Assembly (NCBI GenBank): GCA_015832175.1
Contig: WJXW01000008.1
Location: forward strand, 372,001-436,000
Reading direction: 5' to 3'
DNA length: 64,000 nt
DNA from: Paraphaeosphaeria minitans
Lineage: Eukaryota > Ascomycota > Dothideomycetes > Pleosporales > Didymosphaeriaceae
Positions within the stretch are counted from its first letter, which is position 1. Each line of letters opens with the position of its first letter. Of this stretch, positions 45,263 through 58,913 are shown in pieces. The position numbers and the translations under genes are program-made. Under the pieces are notes generated by a model. The model worked only from the letters and a program-made list of their open reading frames with translations. It had not been told where the DNA came from and searched no databases.

Positions 45263-45702
45263 TGTTAGGATCCGGCCGCGCACGAGCAGCGGGGCAATGA
45301 GCTTATTAGACCACTAGTCCGCCGGAGTCAGCTAACTAGGCAGTTAGGTAACAGGTCACAGGTCCTAAGGGTCCTAAGGACCGCACGGGCCTCGCCTATA
45401 TAGGAACTCTAGGACGCGTGGGACTCGCCCACACGGGACTCTAGGACATATAGAACTCTAGGACATATAGGATTCTAGGATGTGTGGGACTACTTAGTAT
45501 ATAGGAACGCGAGAATAAGTTTCTTATACTTATATTTAATCTGTTTATTAATCTATTATTTAGATTCTAGCAGACTAAATTATTAACTTATTACACTTTA
45601 TAAAATACTATTATATTAATAAGACCTTCTACCTTCTATAAGTACTCTTACCTAAGAACTAACCTTAACTCTTTAGAACTAGCTACCCTCTTAGATTTAA
45701 CA
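45263..45702 (+). repeat. 5' LTR of element II (440 bp)
   Basis: Begins TGTTAGGATCCGGCCGCGC and ends TTAGATTTAACA. The U3 retains many CA and TG pairs. It includes tandem units around GGACTCTAGGACATATAG (45400-45500). Confidence 0.9.
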
Positions 45703-47560
45703 TCTTAAACACCCTTAATATAAGTACTTTATAAACTCCTACCTCTTCCACAGCTTTAGGTGCCGCTAAGATTACTCCTATAAAGGATAGTAGTAAGGCG
45801 TATAAACCTAATCTCTACTTTAGTAAATAATCTTAAACTAACGTCTAGATTCTCTAGTTAGACCTCTACTTTTTTAACTTAGACAAACCCCTTGAAGATA
45901 AAAAGAAGGTCATCTTCGCAGCAATATATATGTAAGGAGATACAGGATTATAGATCTATCCCTACCTTAAAAAGTACCTAGGAATAGACTATAACAATAA
46001 TAATAATAATTACGCAAATAAACACGCTAATACAGTTAATATTGTTAAGAATTATAACAACTTTAAGAAATGCCTTAAATAACTCTTTAGGATTGCTAAT
46101 AAGGACTCTATTATAAAAGTAAAGATTTAGACTATAACTTAGAAATAATTAGTAGCTAAGTATATAGCTAAGTTTCGCAGATACGCTGTGTAACTTAACT
46201 AGGATAATAAGTCTCTTTAGGACATGTATAAATAAGAACTTAAATAGAAACTACGTAAGGAACTCTTATGTAGTAGTGCGCAAATTACTAACCTTAAAAA
46301 ACTATATAAAGAAACTATTAGGATTAATAGAGAATAGTTTTCACTATAACAAGAGCTCTACTAAAACCCTAGAGCGATAAGCTTTAGATAACTAGTAAAA
46401 GTAGTTTATAAGAACCCTATTAGAATTGTCTAAAAGCAACAGCTAAGGAACTACTAAAGATATAAACTAATAGAAGATGTCTAGTTTAACTACATAGGCA
46501 AAGGAAAAGGAGGAAGAATAGGCCCTAAGCAGCCTAATAAACGCGTCTCTAATAAAAGTTAATAACTAATAACTAAAACCTATAAATACTTTACATATAG
46601 TAAACTAGGCCACATAGCTAGGAACTATAGATTAAAGAATAAAGTCTATTAAACTAAGTTAAATATACTAACTATTAAGGACTAAGAACCTAATAAGGAA
46701 TAGAAAGTTATTACAACGCTATTTAGTTACTAACATGTTACACTAGAACAAAGTAAGCAATTAGATTCACCTAACTTATAATTATACAAAGATCTAGAAG
46801 ACAACTCTAATATATACTACAACGTAGAAGACGTAGAAGAAATACTAAGATCTCCTACCCCTTACCTACAAAGTAGGCAGGAAGAAGACAACCCTATATC
46901 ACCTAAGTATAAACTAAATATTTAGGACTACATAGAACCCTACTAGGCACCAAAAGGGATACGACCCTACAAAAATAAGGAATTAGACTACGTACTAAAG
47001 TACTACCTAGACTACTGAAATCCTATATACTAATTCTATATATAGACGCATTGCGAAGAACCAATATACACATAACATAAGATAGAGAAAGAGGAGAATA
47101 AGAAATAACCTAAAAGGAAACTACGCTATAGATAGATATAAATAGACTACTCTATTACAGCTTACAACAAACACCTCTAGGATAAATAATAAGTAAAATA
47201 CTTTCCTTATCTCACGCTAAAGGGCAACAAATACTATAATATACTTATTAATAGAGACTATATATAACTATACTAGTACACATATCTAAACTAAGACTAT
47301 AAATACTACTATATAGCTAAACACTTAGATAGCTTTGCAAACTGCCCTACGTAGGAAGTAATAACAGAACTACTAATTTAACTAGTACATAGGAATAGTA
47401 AAGACTGCAGAAGGAAAAACAATAGAAGAATATCCTTATAGAAAGAAGAAAAAGATAATCTATATAAGCTACATACTTAAGAATAATAACAGAAGCAGAT
47501 GCTTAGAAACGCATACTAGGCACTAGAACTTAACTATAACCTATATAAATAGATGTCTTT
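45703..47560 (+). pseudogene. element II gag remnant with zinc knuckle
   Basis: Gag-like frame with a C-x2-C-x4-H-x4-C knuckle at 46587-46628; His survives, and all three Cys have become Tyr. Gln codons have become stops. Confidence 0.7.
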
Positions 47561-50500
47561 TTTAGGCCTAAACTTAAACAAGAAAATGCTTTTATTAAAT
47601 TAAATACTATAGTAAGCACAGCATTAGTTAAGCTACTAGTATAGCTTAAAGGAATACAGGCTTAAGCTCTTGTAGACTTAGGAGTAGAAAGGAACTTTAT
47701 ATCTTATTAGATAGTAAGATAAGCAGGACTTATAATATTAAAGAAAAAAGTACCTTATATTATCTATGTCGCGAATAGATCCCTAATGCCTAAGATATCT
47801 TAGATATACTAGGAGGTCACTACTATAATAATAGTCTAAGGACATAGAGAGGAACTTACCTTAGATATCTTACTAGGATCTAAGTATAAGTTAGTCTTAG
47901 AATTACCTTAGTTAATAATACATAACCTGTAGATTAACTAAGGTACAAAGAAAATATTGTTTAAATACTATAATTATGCATTATAAGTAAAGCCTATATA
48001 TTAACTAAAAATAATAGTAGATAAGGGAGTTATTAATAACATAATACTACAATAGATAGTTAAAAAACAGAAGCACACCTTAACAGACACTAGTAGGAAC
48101 TACTAGATTAAGAAGCGTAAGAAGGAGGACAATAGTACACCTCTTACCTTACTAAGAGAGTACAGGAAATAGACATATATATTTATAGAAAAAGAAAGAA
48201 AAGCAAACCTACCTAAACATTAACCCTAGGATCTTATAATAGACCTAGAAGAAGGGAAGACGCCACCCTTTAGACCACTATATAGTAAGACAGGAGAAGA
48301 ACTTCTTAAAGAACGTGATTTTATTAAGACAAACCTTAAGAAAGGATATATATAACTATTAAAGTCACTAGTAGTAAGCCCTTTTATGTTTATTAAGAAA
48401 AAGGATAGATTAGACAGACTATATGTTAACTACTAATAACTTAATAATATAATAATAAAGAACTAATATCTACTACTAAACATTATAGAGTTATAAGATT
48501 AACTATCTTAAGCTAAAATATTTATAATAATAAATCTAAGAGACAGTTACCACCTTATACAAATTAAGAAAGGTGAAGAATAGAAAACAGCGTTTTAATT
48601 ACGCTACAGACTATTTAAATACAAGATTATGCTATTTAGACTCACGAATACACTAGTAGCTTTTATAGCACTTATTAATAACGTACTCTATAAACATCTA
48701 GACATATTTGTTATCGCGTATATAGACAATATCCTTATCTTTTCTAAAAACAAATTAGACCACACTAAGTATGTATAGATAGTACTAGAAGCACTAGACA
48801 AAGTATGCCTTTGTATTAAACTTAAGAAATATAAGTTTAACGTTAAATAACTTAAATTCCTAGGACACATTATTACCACAGAAGGAATTAAGATAGCACT
48901 AAGTAAAGTTAAATACATTAAGAACTAGCTAATACTAAAAATAGCTAAGAATATCTAAGAATTCTTAGAATTCTATAGATTTAACTAATAATTTATCTAA
49001 AATTATGTAAAGGTTATAATACCTTTAACAAATCTTACAAAAAAGGACATACCCTTTAAATAGATAGATAAGTGCGGAATGTTATTTCAACTCCTTAAGA
49101 TAGTATATATTATAGAACCTGTCCTTATTTATTTTAGAAGCGATAAACCACTACGCTTTAAAATAGACGCTAGCGATCTTACGCTAGGCGCCTACGCTAA
49201 ATAAGAATATAATAGTAAATAGCACCTAATTACCTATTACTTATGCAAATTTAATAACGCTAAAACACAATATAATATACATAATAAAGAACTCTACGCT
49301 ATTATTAAAGCTTTAAAGCACTAGAGGATTTATACACTTAGTTACTTAACGCTAGAAATCTACACAGATTATAAGAACCTCCTAAGGTTCATAATAACAA
49401 AAGAACTTACGCTATAATAACAAAGATAGTTATAAACCACTAGGTAGTATAAGTTTAAAATCATCTATGTAGCTAGGAAAGAAAATAGCAGAGCAGACGC
49501 TCTTAGCTAATAAAGTAATCTAGTAGGAGAAAAAGTAAAAACCTTCTCCGCAATCCTTCGCAAAGCTAAAGATAGATCTCTAGAGCTAATAGTAGAACTA
49601 AATTAACTTTTAGTAATTAACTAAGAAGTTCCAGAATATCTATAGACTAAGATTATTCAACAATACCACAATAACCCTATGTATAGACACTTAGGCATTA
49701 TAAAGACAATAGAACTTATCTAAAGGAATTACACCTTTAAAGGAATTAAGGAAGCTATAATAACTTATATCTATAAATATATAGAATACTAAAGAAACAA
49801 ACACAGCACATATCTTAAATATAGAGAGATATAAGTAATTAGGATACTAACAGCACTATAGAAAGACATCGCTATGAATTTTATTATAGGAATTCTAAAC
49901 TCTAGGGATTTAACAACAAGAATTAAATACAACAGTATACTAGTAGTAGTCTACTAACTAACTAAGTATATTAAGCTTATTCTATGTCTTAAAAGAATAA
50001 TAGTAAAGGAACTTACTTTTCTTATCCTAGACTAACTAGTTAGATACTACAGAATCCCAAAAATAATTATTAGTAATAGAGACAAGCTCTTTATGTTAAA
50101 TTATTAGATAACGCTTATAGCACTGCTTAGAACAAAATAAAAACTATTAATAGCTTACTATCTATAAATAGACAGACAGACAGAAGGTATAAACTAAACT
50201 ATAGAAACGTACCTACGTATCTACTATAATAGTTAAAAGAATAACTAGGTTTTATTACTACCTATAGCACAGTTAGTCTATAATAACAAAGTATTAGTAG
50301 TATTAGGACATACACTATTCTATGTAAACTATAAAAGACACCTACATCTCTTTAACCAATAATTTCCTACGACAATTAAAGCAAAAGAAGCTATAGATAT
50401 AGCAGAAAACATAAAGAAAATATACTAACAACTCTAAGAAAATCTTAAGAAAGCTTAGCAGTAATTAATCTTATACTAAAATTAAAAATAAAAAATAGCA

Positions 50501-50900
50501 CCTTAGCTAAAGAAGGGGGATAAAGTATATCTACTTATAAAGAACCTTTAAACTTAGAAGAAAAAACACAAGAAACTAGATTATATTAAGGTTAGACTAT
50601 TTTATATTTCTAAGTAAATATCACTAGTAAACTATAAGTTAGAACTACCGCTAGATGCAAAGATACACCTAGTATTTCACGTATTACTACTAGAACCAGC
50701 AGACCCTAATACACTAGTTAAAACCACCTTCTACCACTAGACTAAGGAAGAAAATAAATTTAAGGTTAAAAGAATTCTAGAATATAATTAGTATAACAAC
50801 ACGTACCTTATTAAGTAGAAAGGTTACCCACATAGCGAAAACACCTAGAAACTAAAGAACAATCTAAGAAACTATTAGTAAAAGATTAAGGAATTCTACT
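47560..50900 (+). pseudogene. element II pol remnant: protease to chromodomain
   Basis: Protease at 47660-47715 (ALVDLG, from the family's D-S-G; a C-to-T change turns the Ser codon to Leu). Reverse transcriptase from 48240, with PFRPLYSKTGEELLKERDF and YIDNILIFSKN at 48719-48751. RNase H about 49150-49520. Integrase, with RYYRIPKIIISNRDKLF, at about 50041-50091. The chromodomain lies at 50764-50880 (TYLIK, KGYPHSENT). It is the clearest pol copy in the window; nearly every stop is TAG/TAA. Confidence 0.85.
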
Positions 50901-50944
50901 AGAAACAACTAGGACGCACCTAGGAATTACCACTAGCACAGGGG

Positions 50945-51325
50945 CTAGCCCACAAAATAGACTAGTTAATTACCTCAGCGCCTAATAGCGCGTTAGGATT
51001 TATTAACGCAGTAGCTTATACTAACTCCTTCTACGCCTTAAGCGCTTCTAACTTATCTATAGTACTTATACTGCAATTAAACAATTCTTATTCCTTCTAA
51101 CGTAATTTCTTTTACTAATTATATAAGCGCGCCATCTTCTTTTGTGCCTAATAGGCGCAAAGGAGAGCTACCTTAGCTAGCTCTTTCTTAACATAAAGCT
51201 TCGCCTCCTCTTTAGCCTCTAACTTTTCTAACCTCTTTATTTTAGCATCTATTTTTAAATAATTTAGTAAAGGGATCTCCTTAGGCTTGCACTTCTAGTT
51301 TTCCTATCTAACGTAGTTAGTACAC
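50945..51325 (-). pseudogene. antisense Cys-cluster/coiled-coil frame in element II
   Basis: Minus-strand frame opposite to pol, between chromodomain and 3' LTR. It begins with a C-x2-C-x7-C-like motif (first Cys at 51322-51324, second now Tyr) and KCKPKEIPLLNYLKIDAK. A coiled coil follows (RLEKLEAKEEAKLYVKKELA), ending ALINPNALLGAEVIN. It is closely related to the copy in element III and clearly different from that in element I. Confidence 0.6.
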
Positions 51326-51510
51326 TAAGAGTGTAAAGAAAAAAGATAATAAGTATATTTCTTCTTAGCGTAGTATAAACAGGTAACTATTACAAAAACG
51401 TAGTCTTTCTTAAGATAATTAGCTTAACTATAGTAATAGTAAATAGAATAAGATAATAACTTTATAGGTAGTTAACTTATAAGGACATTAAGCTTAAAGG
51501 GGGAGAATAA

Positions 51511-51950
51511 TATTAGGATCTAGCCGTGCGTAAGTAGTAGGGCAATAAGCTTATTAGACTACTAGTCTACTGGAGTTAGCTAACTAGGCAGTTAGATAAT
51601 AGGTTATAGGTCCTAAGGGTCCTAAGGACCGCACGGGCCTCGCCTGTATAGAAACTCTAGGACGCGTGGGACTCGCCCGCACAGGACTCTAGGATATATG
51701 GGACTCTAGGACATATAGGACTCTAGGATGTGTGGGACTACTCAGTATATAGGAACGCGAGAATAAGTTTCTTATACTTATATTTAATCTGTTTATTAAT
51801 CTATTATTTAGATTCTAGTAGACTAAATTGTTAACTTATTACACTTTGTAAAATACTATTATATTAACAAGACCTTCCACCTTCTGTAAGTACTCCTGCC
51901 TAAGAACCAACCTTAACCCTTTAGAACTAGCTACCCTCTTGGATTTAACA
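51511..51950 (+). repeat. 3' LTR of element II (440 bp)
   Basis: Same length as its 5' partner. Starts TATTAGGATC (the TG has become TA) and ends TTGGATTTAACA. Its U3 is more RIP-mutated than that of the 5' LTR. Confidence 0.9.
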
Positions 51951-54910
51951 AGGCCTTACTAAAGATAGTAGAACTCTCCTCCTAGAACTAGTAGAGTACG
52001 CTACTATCTTTAATAAAACTAAAGTGTCTAGCCTTTTACTACACTAGGGCACGTTAAACTACTATATCTACCTAAGGTAGACCCTAAGCGGCTCCCTCTT
52101 AAGACTACCTTAGGGCCTGCTATATAGCATATCTAGAGATTAGTTAGTAGAACTCTAGCGCCAACTTATAGAACTTATAAATAAGAGCTAGATATAAGCT
52201 AGCTCTTCTTTAGTAGGCGCTCTAGTCCTTTTAGCCCTAAAGCCGAAAGGGAAATAGCGCCTATATATTAACTATTAGGAGATTAATATAATCTCTAAGC
52301 TAGATTAGTACTTTCTTCTACTTATTAAAGAGACACTATGTACTCTCTCCTAGGCTACTTAGTTTATAAAGGTAGATATTTACGCTACCTTCTATAAGCT
52401 ATAAGTTATAAAAGGGGAAGAATACTATACTATATTCTATACCTAGTTTAGCCTCTTTAAGTAGTTAGTAGTTCTATTTAGACTAACTAGGGCACCTACT
52501 ATATTCTAGCGCTATATTAATAGCGCTCTAAAGGATACTCTAGGCAATATATATATAGCTTACCTAGATAATATCCTTATCTATACAATAGGGCCCCTAC
52601 GCTAACACTAGGACTATATATAATAAGTGCTAGGACTCCTATAGAAAGCTAGACTATATATAGACCTAGGGAAATGCAAATTCGCAATAATAGAGGTTAG
52701 GTACCTAGGGTATCTTATTATAGTAGGCAAGACTATTTACCCTAATTTAGCAAAAATATAAGTAATTAATTAATAGGACGCCCCCTCTATAGTGCGTATA
52801 GTCTACTATTTTATTAGCTTTACTAACTTCTATTACAACTTTCTCCCCTAATTCTCTAAATAGGCCGCACCCCTATATGCCCTTACTAAGAAAGGGGTCC
52901 TATTTTAATAGGGCCCTAAGGAATAAGAGACCTTCTAGGCCCTAAAGGATATATTTATATAGAGCCCTATTCTAGCGCTCTAGGACCTAGAGCGTAACAC
53001 ACTAGTAGAGGCGGACTACTTAAGTAGCGCTACTAGGGCCTACCTCTCCTAACATATTAAGGGGATCTAGCACCTTATAGCCTACTACTCTACAGCCCTA
53101 ACACTAGCCTAGCGGAACTACACTATTCACAACAAAGAGCTACTTATAATTATATAGGCCCTATAAATATAAAAACTAGAGCTAATAGAAGTAGCGCGCC
53201 CTTTTAAGATTCTAATAGACTATAAGAACCTTAAATACTTTATAAAAATCTAAAAATTAAGTAAGCGCTAGTACTAGTAGTTAGAGTTACTTTCTACCTT
53301 TTACTTCTACCTCTACTACTAGCCTAGATCTTAGGTAGCTAGACTAGACGCACTAAGCTAGCGTAAGTAGAATATAACTTAGTAGATAAAAATAAACGCC
53401 CTAATAATAGTGCCTAGGACTATCTAGGCCGCTCTAGTGTAGACGTAATCTTTAACAGCGCTAGTAAAGGCTTAGATCTTTACTAATACGCATTTATAGG
53501 CACTCTAGGATATAGCTATAGTAGAGTTCCCCCCCTACTATATTAGGCTTAAGGCAGTACGCTATAGTAACTATATATTCCCTATAGTAGCTGCTACCTT
53601 CTAATAAATTAGAGACTATATAATTAGTATATATAGGTCCTTTTTATAGCAAGGAGTCCTTTAGGTCCTAGCTTAGAAACCTCTTATTACTACTATTATA
53701 TAGTGCGTACATAAGTCTCTAGTTATAGGCTATTCTAGGAAGAACTCTACATTTAAGATTATCTACTAGGACTACTACTAGGATAATATGTCTAAAAATG
53801 TTACCTAATTTATACGTAATCACTACTATGCGGGAGCGTATATAGACTAGTAGAAGTAGTAAGGTCTCCTATAGCTACTCCTAATTATAGACTAGTACTA
53901 GGCGCAACTCTTAATAGATTTTATAGTAGACCTCCCCTAGGCCTTTATAGCAGCACCGCAATACCTGCTTATAATTACTAATAGGCTATTAAAGTATATA
54001 TAACTAGAAGCTATAACTTTTATAATAGTAGAGCACTATACAGCCCACTTTTGTAATACTAGCTAGGGAAGTTCTAGACTACGCTGTGTAAATTAACTAG
54101 AATAAAATAACTCCTCTCTACAGTATACTACTCCTAGACTAACGGCGGCATAGAGAGGGCAAACTAGGAGGTACTCTTAGTTCTCTATATTATAGTTAAC
54201 TTTAAATAAATAGACTAGCTAGACTACCTCCTAGCCTACTAGCTTATATTAAATAATAAAGTATCTACTACTATAGGCCTAAGCCTAAACCTTTTACTAA
54301 ATAGATATTATATTAATTTTCTTAAAAGAATCCTCTTACTAGTAGAGTCTAGCTACACCCTTACTAAGAGAGTAAAGCACTTTCTAGAGTACTTTAAAAG
54401 AAGGATAGCTTTAGCCTAGACTACTATCGCCTATAGATAGTAGTGCACTATAGAGGCTATAAACTACACTTACTACCTTATAGAGTAATTCTAAGTTAGA
54501 GATAAAGTATAGTTTTTGCTATATAATATAAAAACTAACTAGCTAAAGAAGAAACTTAACTAGCTTAAAGTTAAATACACTATAATAGCTATGCTGTCCC
54601 TACTTATAGTAACACTAGACCTGTCTAGTAATCTCTATAAGACTATCTACGTTAACCTCTTTAAGTAAGCAGTAGACAATCTTCTGCCTAGTTAGACCTA
54701 GGCTAACGCCTAGCTAGGCCTAGCTTTAGAGCTAGAAGAAGTAGATCTAGACCTACGTAAATAGAAAGTAGAAGAGGTCCTACGTATTAAGAACACTTAA
54801 GAAAAATAATAATAGGCGCTAGTAAAGTAGACTAAATAGGTATTACTAACTTAGGTGCTAGTTAAAAATATTATAAACACTATAGCTCTAGACTACTTTA
54901 AGGCTACCTA
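51951..54910 (+). pseudogene. element B pol remnant: RT, RNase H, integrase, chromodomain-like end
   Basis: Reading resumes after element II. Reverse transcriptase with YLDN at 52561-52572, RNase H about 53000-53250 and integrase core about 53910-54160 (LLIDFIVDLP; T-N-G-G from the Q-T-D-G-G motif near 54130). An end like a chromodomain (LVK, T, NIINTIALDYFKA) is at 54760-54900. Confidence 0.78.
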
Positions 54911-55639
54911 GGGGGACTATAGGTATAATAATAGTCCTATCTAGCCTATAAAGAAGAACACATAAATATTATAAAGAAAGCTATAATAGGTATTTAAGAA
55001 TTTATTCCTCTACTAACCTAGTAGAGGCGCTACCTATCTAAAAACTACTAAAGGCTATTAGCCCTAGGGTCACTATAACTAAAGCAGCACTAAAGTAACA
55101 CTAGGTAGGAATAAAGGAGGACTATAATAACTATATTACTCTTTACACTAGTAGTAGTAGTACTTAAGAAGGTGTACTAAGCTAGCTCTAGATAAAGGCT
55201 TAGGTAGAGTTACTCTATAAGGCTCTTAATATAGGTTAAAGGGTATACGCTATTAGGCTAGGGCTACTAAGAGAGTAAAGTAGTGTTAGCTAAGAGCTAT
55301 CTTAAGTTACTTTATAATAGTAGTAAGTAGGTTAGTAGTCTACGCTTAGGTCTAGGTTATTTTATCTAGGCGCTAGCCTATGCTCTCTTTAGATTACTAA
55401 ATATAATTTCCTATATTATTTATCTACCCTACTATATTATTAGCTAACGCTACTAGATTCTAATTATAGTTACTACTACGCTAGGCTAGAGTTATCTAGA
55501 GTAAAAGTGCTACTAGGGCTATATCTATATTAGGGGGGGCGACTACTATTCTATTACTACACTAAAATAGGGGTATAGTAGAGAAGTCTAGCTCCTAAAT
55601 TAGGCTAGAGTTCTTAAGCGCTAAGTTTAGGTACTACTT

Positions 55640-56350
55640 ATACTACTAGGCTAAGTAGTAGAACTTTACTATAAAGGTAGGTAGTGTTCTAGTTATAGGC
55701 TTCTAGGGGTTAGTGCTATATATTCTAGAATTATAAATATGCGAATTACTATTAACCTAGCCTTACTTTACGTATTTAATCTAGAGGCGTAGAGCCCGCC
55801 TTAAGCCTAGGTTATTAGTAAAGGGGGCAGAATTATACTAGTAGGTGGCCTTAGTGCAATAGTAGGCGCTATAGAAGTAGCTCTAAAATAGTTAATAGCT
55901 GTATAAATATTAATAATAGTCTAGAATATAAGACTATAGACTTACTCTATACGCCTAAGCTACTTTAGGCGCCTAATGTATTTAATATATATAAAGCCTA
56001 TATTAGGGTTAGCTAGCTCTTTGTTTAAACTATCTCTTTAAAGGACTACGCTTTTAGTAACGTAGAGCTACTTTAGAGTATAAGTAAGAGTAATAAAGTT
56101 AGGGCGATTAGCTAGTACACGCCTCTTAGAGGTTATAAAAAAGTAAAAGTAATTACTACTATTAGGCTACTGCGTAGGCATATTAAGGCTTTAGAAAATC
56201 TTTTTTATTTTAGCGTTATTAATCTCTTCTTTAGTATACGCATAGCTAGGCTTAGTAAGGCGCTAGTTTAGGTCTAAAGGGTTATTACTACTACTACTAC
56301 TAGGACTAAAGATATCTACTAAGGCAGCGCCACTTTAGAGGCTATTATTA
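55640..56350 (-). pseudogene. family 1 antisense frame, copy in element B
   Basis: Reverse-complement match of the frame in element A, including the Ser run at about 56290-56310. Degraded by TAR stops. It places the frame on the strand opposite to pol in this independently oriented copy. Confidence 0.5.
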
Positions 56351-56838
56351 ATAATATTAATATTAGCTACGGCTGCGAATAGAACGCTAAAAAAAAGGGC
56401 TAGAAGGCTAATAAAAGTATAGGGGCATATAGCGTAGGAATAGGAGGGGGACTAGATTAGGGCTAGAAGGAGATAGGGATAGAGGTAGTTATAGATAGTT
56501 AAAGAAGTTAGAATAGGCGTAGGTTAGGGTTAGTATAGGAAAGAGAGAGTAGAGAAGGGAAGAGGGAAGGTAAAGTAATATAAACACAAAGAGACTATAA
56601 TAGTAACACACTACTAAGGTAACAGACACATAATAATTATATTAGAAAGGGCAGGAGCGCTGTCCTACCACCTTATAATAATAAGGTAAATAAATAAACT
56701 ACCTAATAAGGGCCCTTGCCCTAAGGCCGCCTTAGGGCCGCCTTTATACTACTACTTTACTACAGTATAATACTTCTAAGATCTCTAAAGCTTATCTTGT
56801 AACTATAAGACGTTTTAAATTAAGTAAGGTCTAGGGTA

Positions 56839-57031
56839 TATAATAGGCTAGGGCATAGCCCTAGCCTTTAGAAGGACCTTAAAGAAAGGAACTACCCTAA
56901 AAGAAATAGACCTACTAAAGAAAACTCTTCTTATAAGCGGCACACCCCCCTATAGAGACTTAATACCTAGAATTCATCCTTTACATTTGGCACTTATAGT
57001 TCTGTTTATTCTCTAAGGCTAGCCCATAACA
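56839..57031 (+). repeat. 3' LTR of element B (193 bp)
   Basis: Begins TATAATAGGC (RIP form) and ends GCCCATAACA, which preserves the original CA end. Confidence 0.88.
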
Positions 57032-58913
57032 CTTAGGGTCTACTTTAGGTAGATATAGTAGTTTAATATGCCCTAGTATAGTAGAAGGCTAGAGGCCTTA
57101 GTTTTATTAAAAATAGCGGCGTACTTTACTAGTTCTAAGGGGAGAGTCCTACTATTTTTAGTAAGGCCTAGCCTTAGTATATTATAGGGGGGTAGAGATT
57201 CTACTATATAAAGAAGTGTTATTATAAGTATTTAAGTAATATCTTAGAGTAAAGTTAGGAATACCTTTTCCTAGTCTTTATCTAGAGTATTAAAGAATAT
57301 TATATTATTCTCCTTATCTATAAGCGTGGCGAGAAGGCCCCGCCTCTCTACTACTTAGGTATTAAGGGTAATAAGACCCCTAGCTACGCTAATTATAATT
57401 TTACTACTATAGATATCTACTACTACTCTAGACTTAGCTAGCTAGAGGGCCCTTAGGATTATATCCTAGTAGAGGTTAGGGATTATATAAGTGTAAAAGG
57501 TCTATTACTATCTAAATATATTATAAAGTACTACTACTATCTCTATAATAAGGGTCTATAGTAATAAACTAGTAGCCTATTCTAGCTCTTAGGCTAAGAT
57601 TGTAATACGCTATAGTAAGAATAAATCTACTAGTCTAGAGCTAATTACTATAAAGTATTTATACCCTTTATTAATTAGGGCCTCTATATACTATATACTA
57701 TTAAGAAAGACATAAAGAGTAAGAGTAGGCCTATTTATACCTACTCTAGCTTTAGCCACTCTAACTATTATAGCTTACCCTAATTATACCTCTATTAATA
57801 CTATTACGCTTAGCCCCTATATTAGCGCTAGACTAAGGGCTACTCTTTTCCTAACTAGATACTTATTTTACTATACTAAGGTTAGGTTATAATTACCTAG
57901 AGTAAAATTATATTAAGGTAGGCTCTAGCTATATAGTTAGGCTTACTATAGTAAGTGTACACACCTACGTCCTAGCGTTACTACAAAATATATTTAGGTA
58001 TCTAGTTTAGGCACTACTTACCTACCTCCCCGCTAGCTTAGGGCTAGATTAAAGTTAACGCCGCTATAGGAGTTATATAGACGTTACTATTACTATTCTT
58101 AAAAGGGGGCTAGCTACTCTTATAGAAAGTAGTTTAAATAGTAAGCTTATCTTCTAAGGCCTCTATTTTAAGGTTTACTATAATTTATAAAAACCTAGTA
58201 ATAGCTACGTTATAGTCTCTTTTAGGAACGTCACAGTTAAAAGTAACTATATAGATGTTACGCTAGATTACGCAGCACAACTTATATAGTTTTTTAGTGT
58301 TACTCTACTAGCTACTGTCTACCTCTACTAAAGTTTATTTAAAGTAGACATAAAAGTTAGAGAAACTCTCCCTAAGGTCTTACCTAATTATATTAAAGCG
58401 TGCTTTAGCCTTTTGCTAGGGGTGTTTATTAGTATATATAAAAGTAAGGTACTGCATAAACGTCTATAAGTTAAACTAGCTATCTGCCCCCCTAGCTTAG
58501 TAGAAGGCCGCCACTATGTCCTAAAGACTATTATCTAGGTAGTCCTATATTAGCCCCTATTTCTTTTAGGGGGAGCTAATAAACTACTTATTAGCCTAGA
58601 GCTTATAATCTATTATAACCTTCTAGGCCCTAAACTAGGTCTTTAAGCCCCTAAACTTAGTTAGGCTTAAAAGCGGTTTACGCTACAGAATTAGCTAGTC
58701 TATACTAGTAAATAAAGATCCGCCCCCTATAGTAAAAGTAGATAGGCCTAGGGTAGTGCTAGCGTAGGCCTATTAGCGTATAAAGAGCTCGCGTAGCTCT
58801 TTATTCTAGAGTTATAGTGTTTATATAGTAGAGCGGTCTTTATCTCTAGTAGTAATTAAGTTCTATAGTTATTCTACTAACTTAGCGATATTAGAGGCAT
58901 CTATGTTAAATCC
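57032..58913 (-). mobile_element. element A, segment 3: start of RT, protease and gag
   Basis: Continues A after element B. On the minus strand it holds the N-terminal part of reverse transcriptase, the protease, the gag zinc knuckle near 57930-57975 and most of gag. Interrupted at 58914 by element III, with left target copy ATCTA (58909-58913). The gag start and 5' LTR of A should lie beyond the window. Confidence 0.75.

Larger units (their letters stand above)
45263..51950 (+). mobile_element. element II, complete chromovirus (family 2), plus orientation
   Basis: 6688 bp with two 440-bp LTRs (45263-45702 and 51511-51950) and a perfect target duplication AGGCC (45258-45262 and 51951-51955). 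It interrupts the reverse transcriptase of B. Polypurine tract AAAGGGGGAGAATAA at 51496-51510. It is the innermost element of the deepest stack and has a long readable gag-pol. Confidence 0.92.
43256..57031 (+). mobile_element. element B, complete family 1 Ty3/gypsy, plus orientation, split by element II
   Basis: Two 193-bp LTRs (43256-43448 and 56839-57031) and a perfect target duplication CTTAG (43251-43255 and 57032-57036) in element A. Without element II and its duplicated target, B is about 7.08 kb. Order: LTR, gag (knuckle 44469-44510), protease (about 44740-44775), reverse transcriptase (split at 45262/51951; YLDN at 52561-52572), RNase H, integrase, chromodomain-like end, minus-strand frame, LTR. 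Confidence 0.9.

Noticed and set aside
45400..45500. Short spaced repeats that could suggest a CRISPR array
   Set aside because: Units are contiguous, imperfect and inside an LTR of a eukaryotic retrotransposon.
48688..48918. 76-codon minus-strand open frame inside the RIP block
   Set aside because: It is the exact antisense of the reverse transcriptase YIDN region of element II. RIP creates stops unevenly, and this frame escaped by chance.
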